From assembly GCA_024640405.1 (NCBI GenBank), contig JAHEFB010000021.1, positions 1 to 64,000 of the forward strand: a stretch of DNA of 64,000 bases, in the 5' to 3' direction. Shown piece by piece: positions 63,970-64,000 of the stretch; the first letter of the stretch is position 1; each line of letters starts with the position of its first letter. This DNA is from Alphaproteobacteria bacterium (lineage in GTDB: Bacteria; Pseudomonadota; Alphaproteobacteria; Rhizobiales; Aestuariivirgaceae). A program made the position numbers and the translations under genes. The notes under the pieces were generated by a model, which was given only the letters and a program-made list of their open reading frames with translations, made no database searches and was not told the origin of the DNA.

Positions 63970-64000
63970 AGTTGGGATTTGTTTGTCCGAGTATTGAGTG

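Noticed and set aside
1..64000. tRNA or rRNA genes and CRISPR arrays
   Set aside because: No T-loop (GTTCGAATCC-type) sequences with a cloverleaf, no rRNA blocks and no regularly spaced repeats were seen by eye; a tRNAscan or CRISPR finder run would settle it.

Overview
This 64 kb window is chromosomal DNA, in the high-50s % GC by eye, from an alphaproteobacterium, most likely of the Hyphomicrobiales (Rhizobiales) or close kin. The evidence is the gene content and order: ubiE-ubiB-coaBC-dut, fabA divergent from an Irr-type Fur regulator, the run tsaB/rimI-miaB-phoH-ybeY-tlyC-lnt-xre-metK-trmB next to rimP-nusA-ylxR-infB-rbfA-truB-rpsO-pnp, and rph divergent from hrcA-grpE next to dnaKJ. Nearly all of the window is core housekeeping DNA. 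There are no rRNA or tRNA genes, CRISPR arrays, integrases or complete insertion sequences that I can see.

Layout. 1-4.8 kb (+): ubiquinone methylase (5' truncated by the window edge), UbiB, CoaBC, dUTPase and a MoeB/ThiF-type E1 enzyme. 4.8-7.5 kb (-): fabA-fabB-fabI, divergent from irr. 8.2-9.9 kb: an SH3 protein and a 2-hydroxyacid dehydrogenase. 10-20.6 kb (-): the transcription/translation cluster trmB | rimP-nusA-ylxR-infB-rbfA-truB | rpsO-pnp, broken into units by clear rho-independent terminators. 20.8-30.2 kb (-): metK, xre, lnt, tlyC, ybeY, phoH, miaB, a fused tsaB-rimI gene and nfuA. 30.3-41 kb (-): trpS, murJ, glnD, mutS and a hybrid histidine kinase. 41-47.8 kb: a LysR regulator with a tiny divergent gene, comM, an AT-rich islet, gshB, yraN, rsmI. 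47.9-57.6 kb: an LpoA-like lipoprotein, hemW, rdgB, rph, then the heat-shock genes hrcA, grpE, dnaK and dnaJ with an AlkB-like gene between. 57.7-64 kb: a DUF1330 protein, an SRPBCC protein, dapB, gpmA, an Ada-like protein, a DUF2244 protein, nth, a CysZ-like protein and a PfkB/adenosine kinase.

The accessory signal lies between genes. A 1.5 kb islet between gshB and comM (about 44.0-45.5 kb) holds an AT-rich family-61-type glycosyltransferase gene, a 269-bp MITE-like element and a gene remnant, bracketed by diverged direct repeats. The comM-side repeat carries an alphaproteobacterial-type LexA box (GAAC-N7-GAAC) abutting a good promoter. Short palindromes that match the MITE ends fused together sit exactly on the stop codons of trmB, the DUF1330 gene and nth. 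A separate element of about 265 bp between murJ and trpS folds, on paper, into a three-way junction with two long hairpins. A perfect 17-bp palindrome overlaps the likely promoter of nfuA and resembles an Irr-type iron control element.

I found no clearly novel multi-gene system. The best leads are the repeat families and the candidate regulatory sites. All functional calls are from reading the translated sequence and from family knowledge; no database search was possible.
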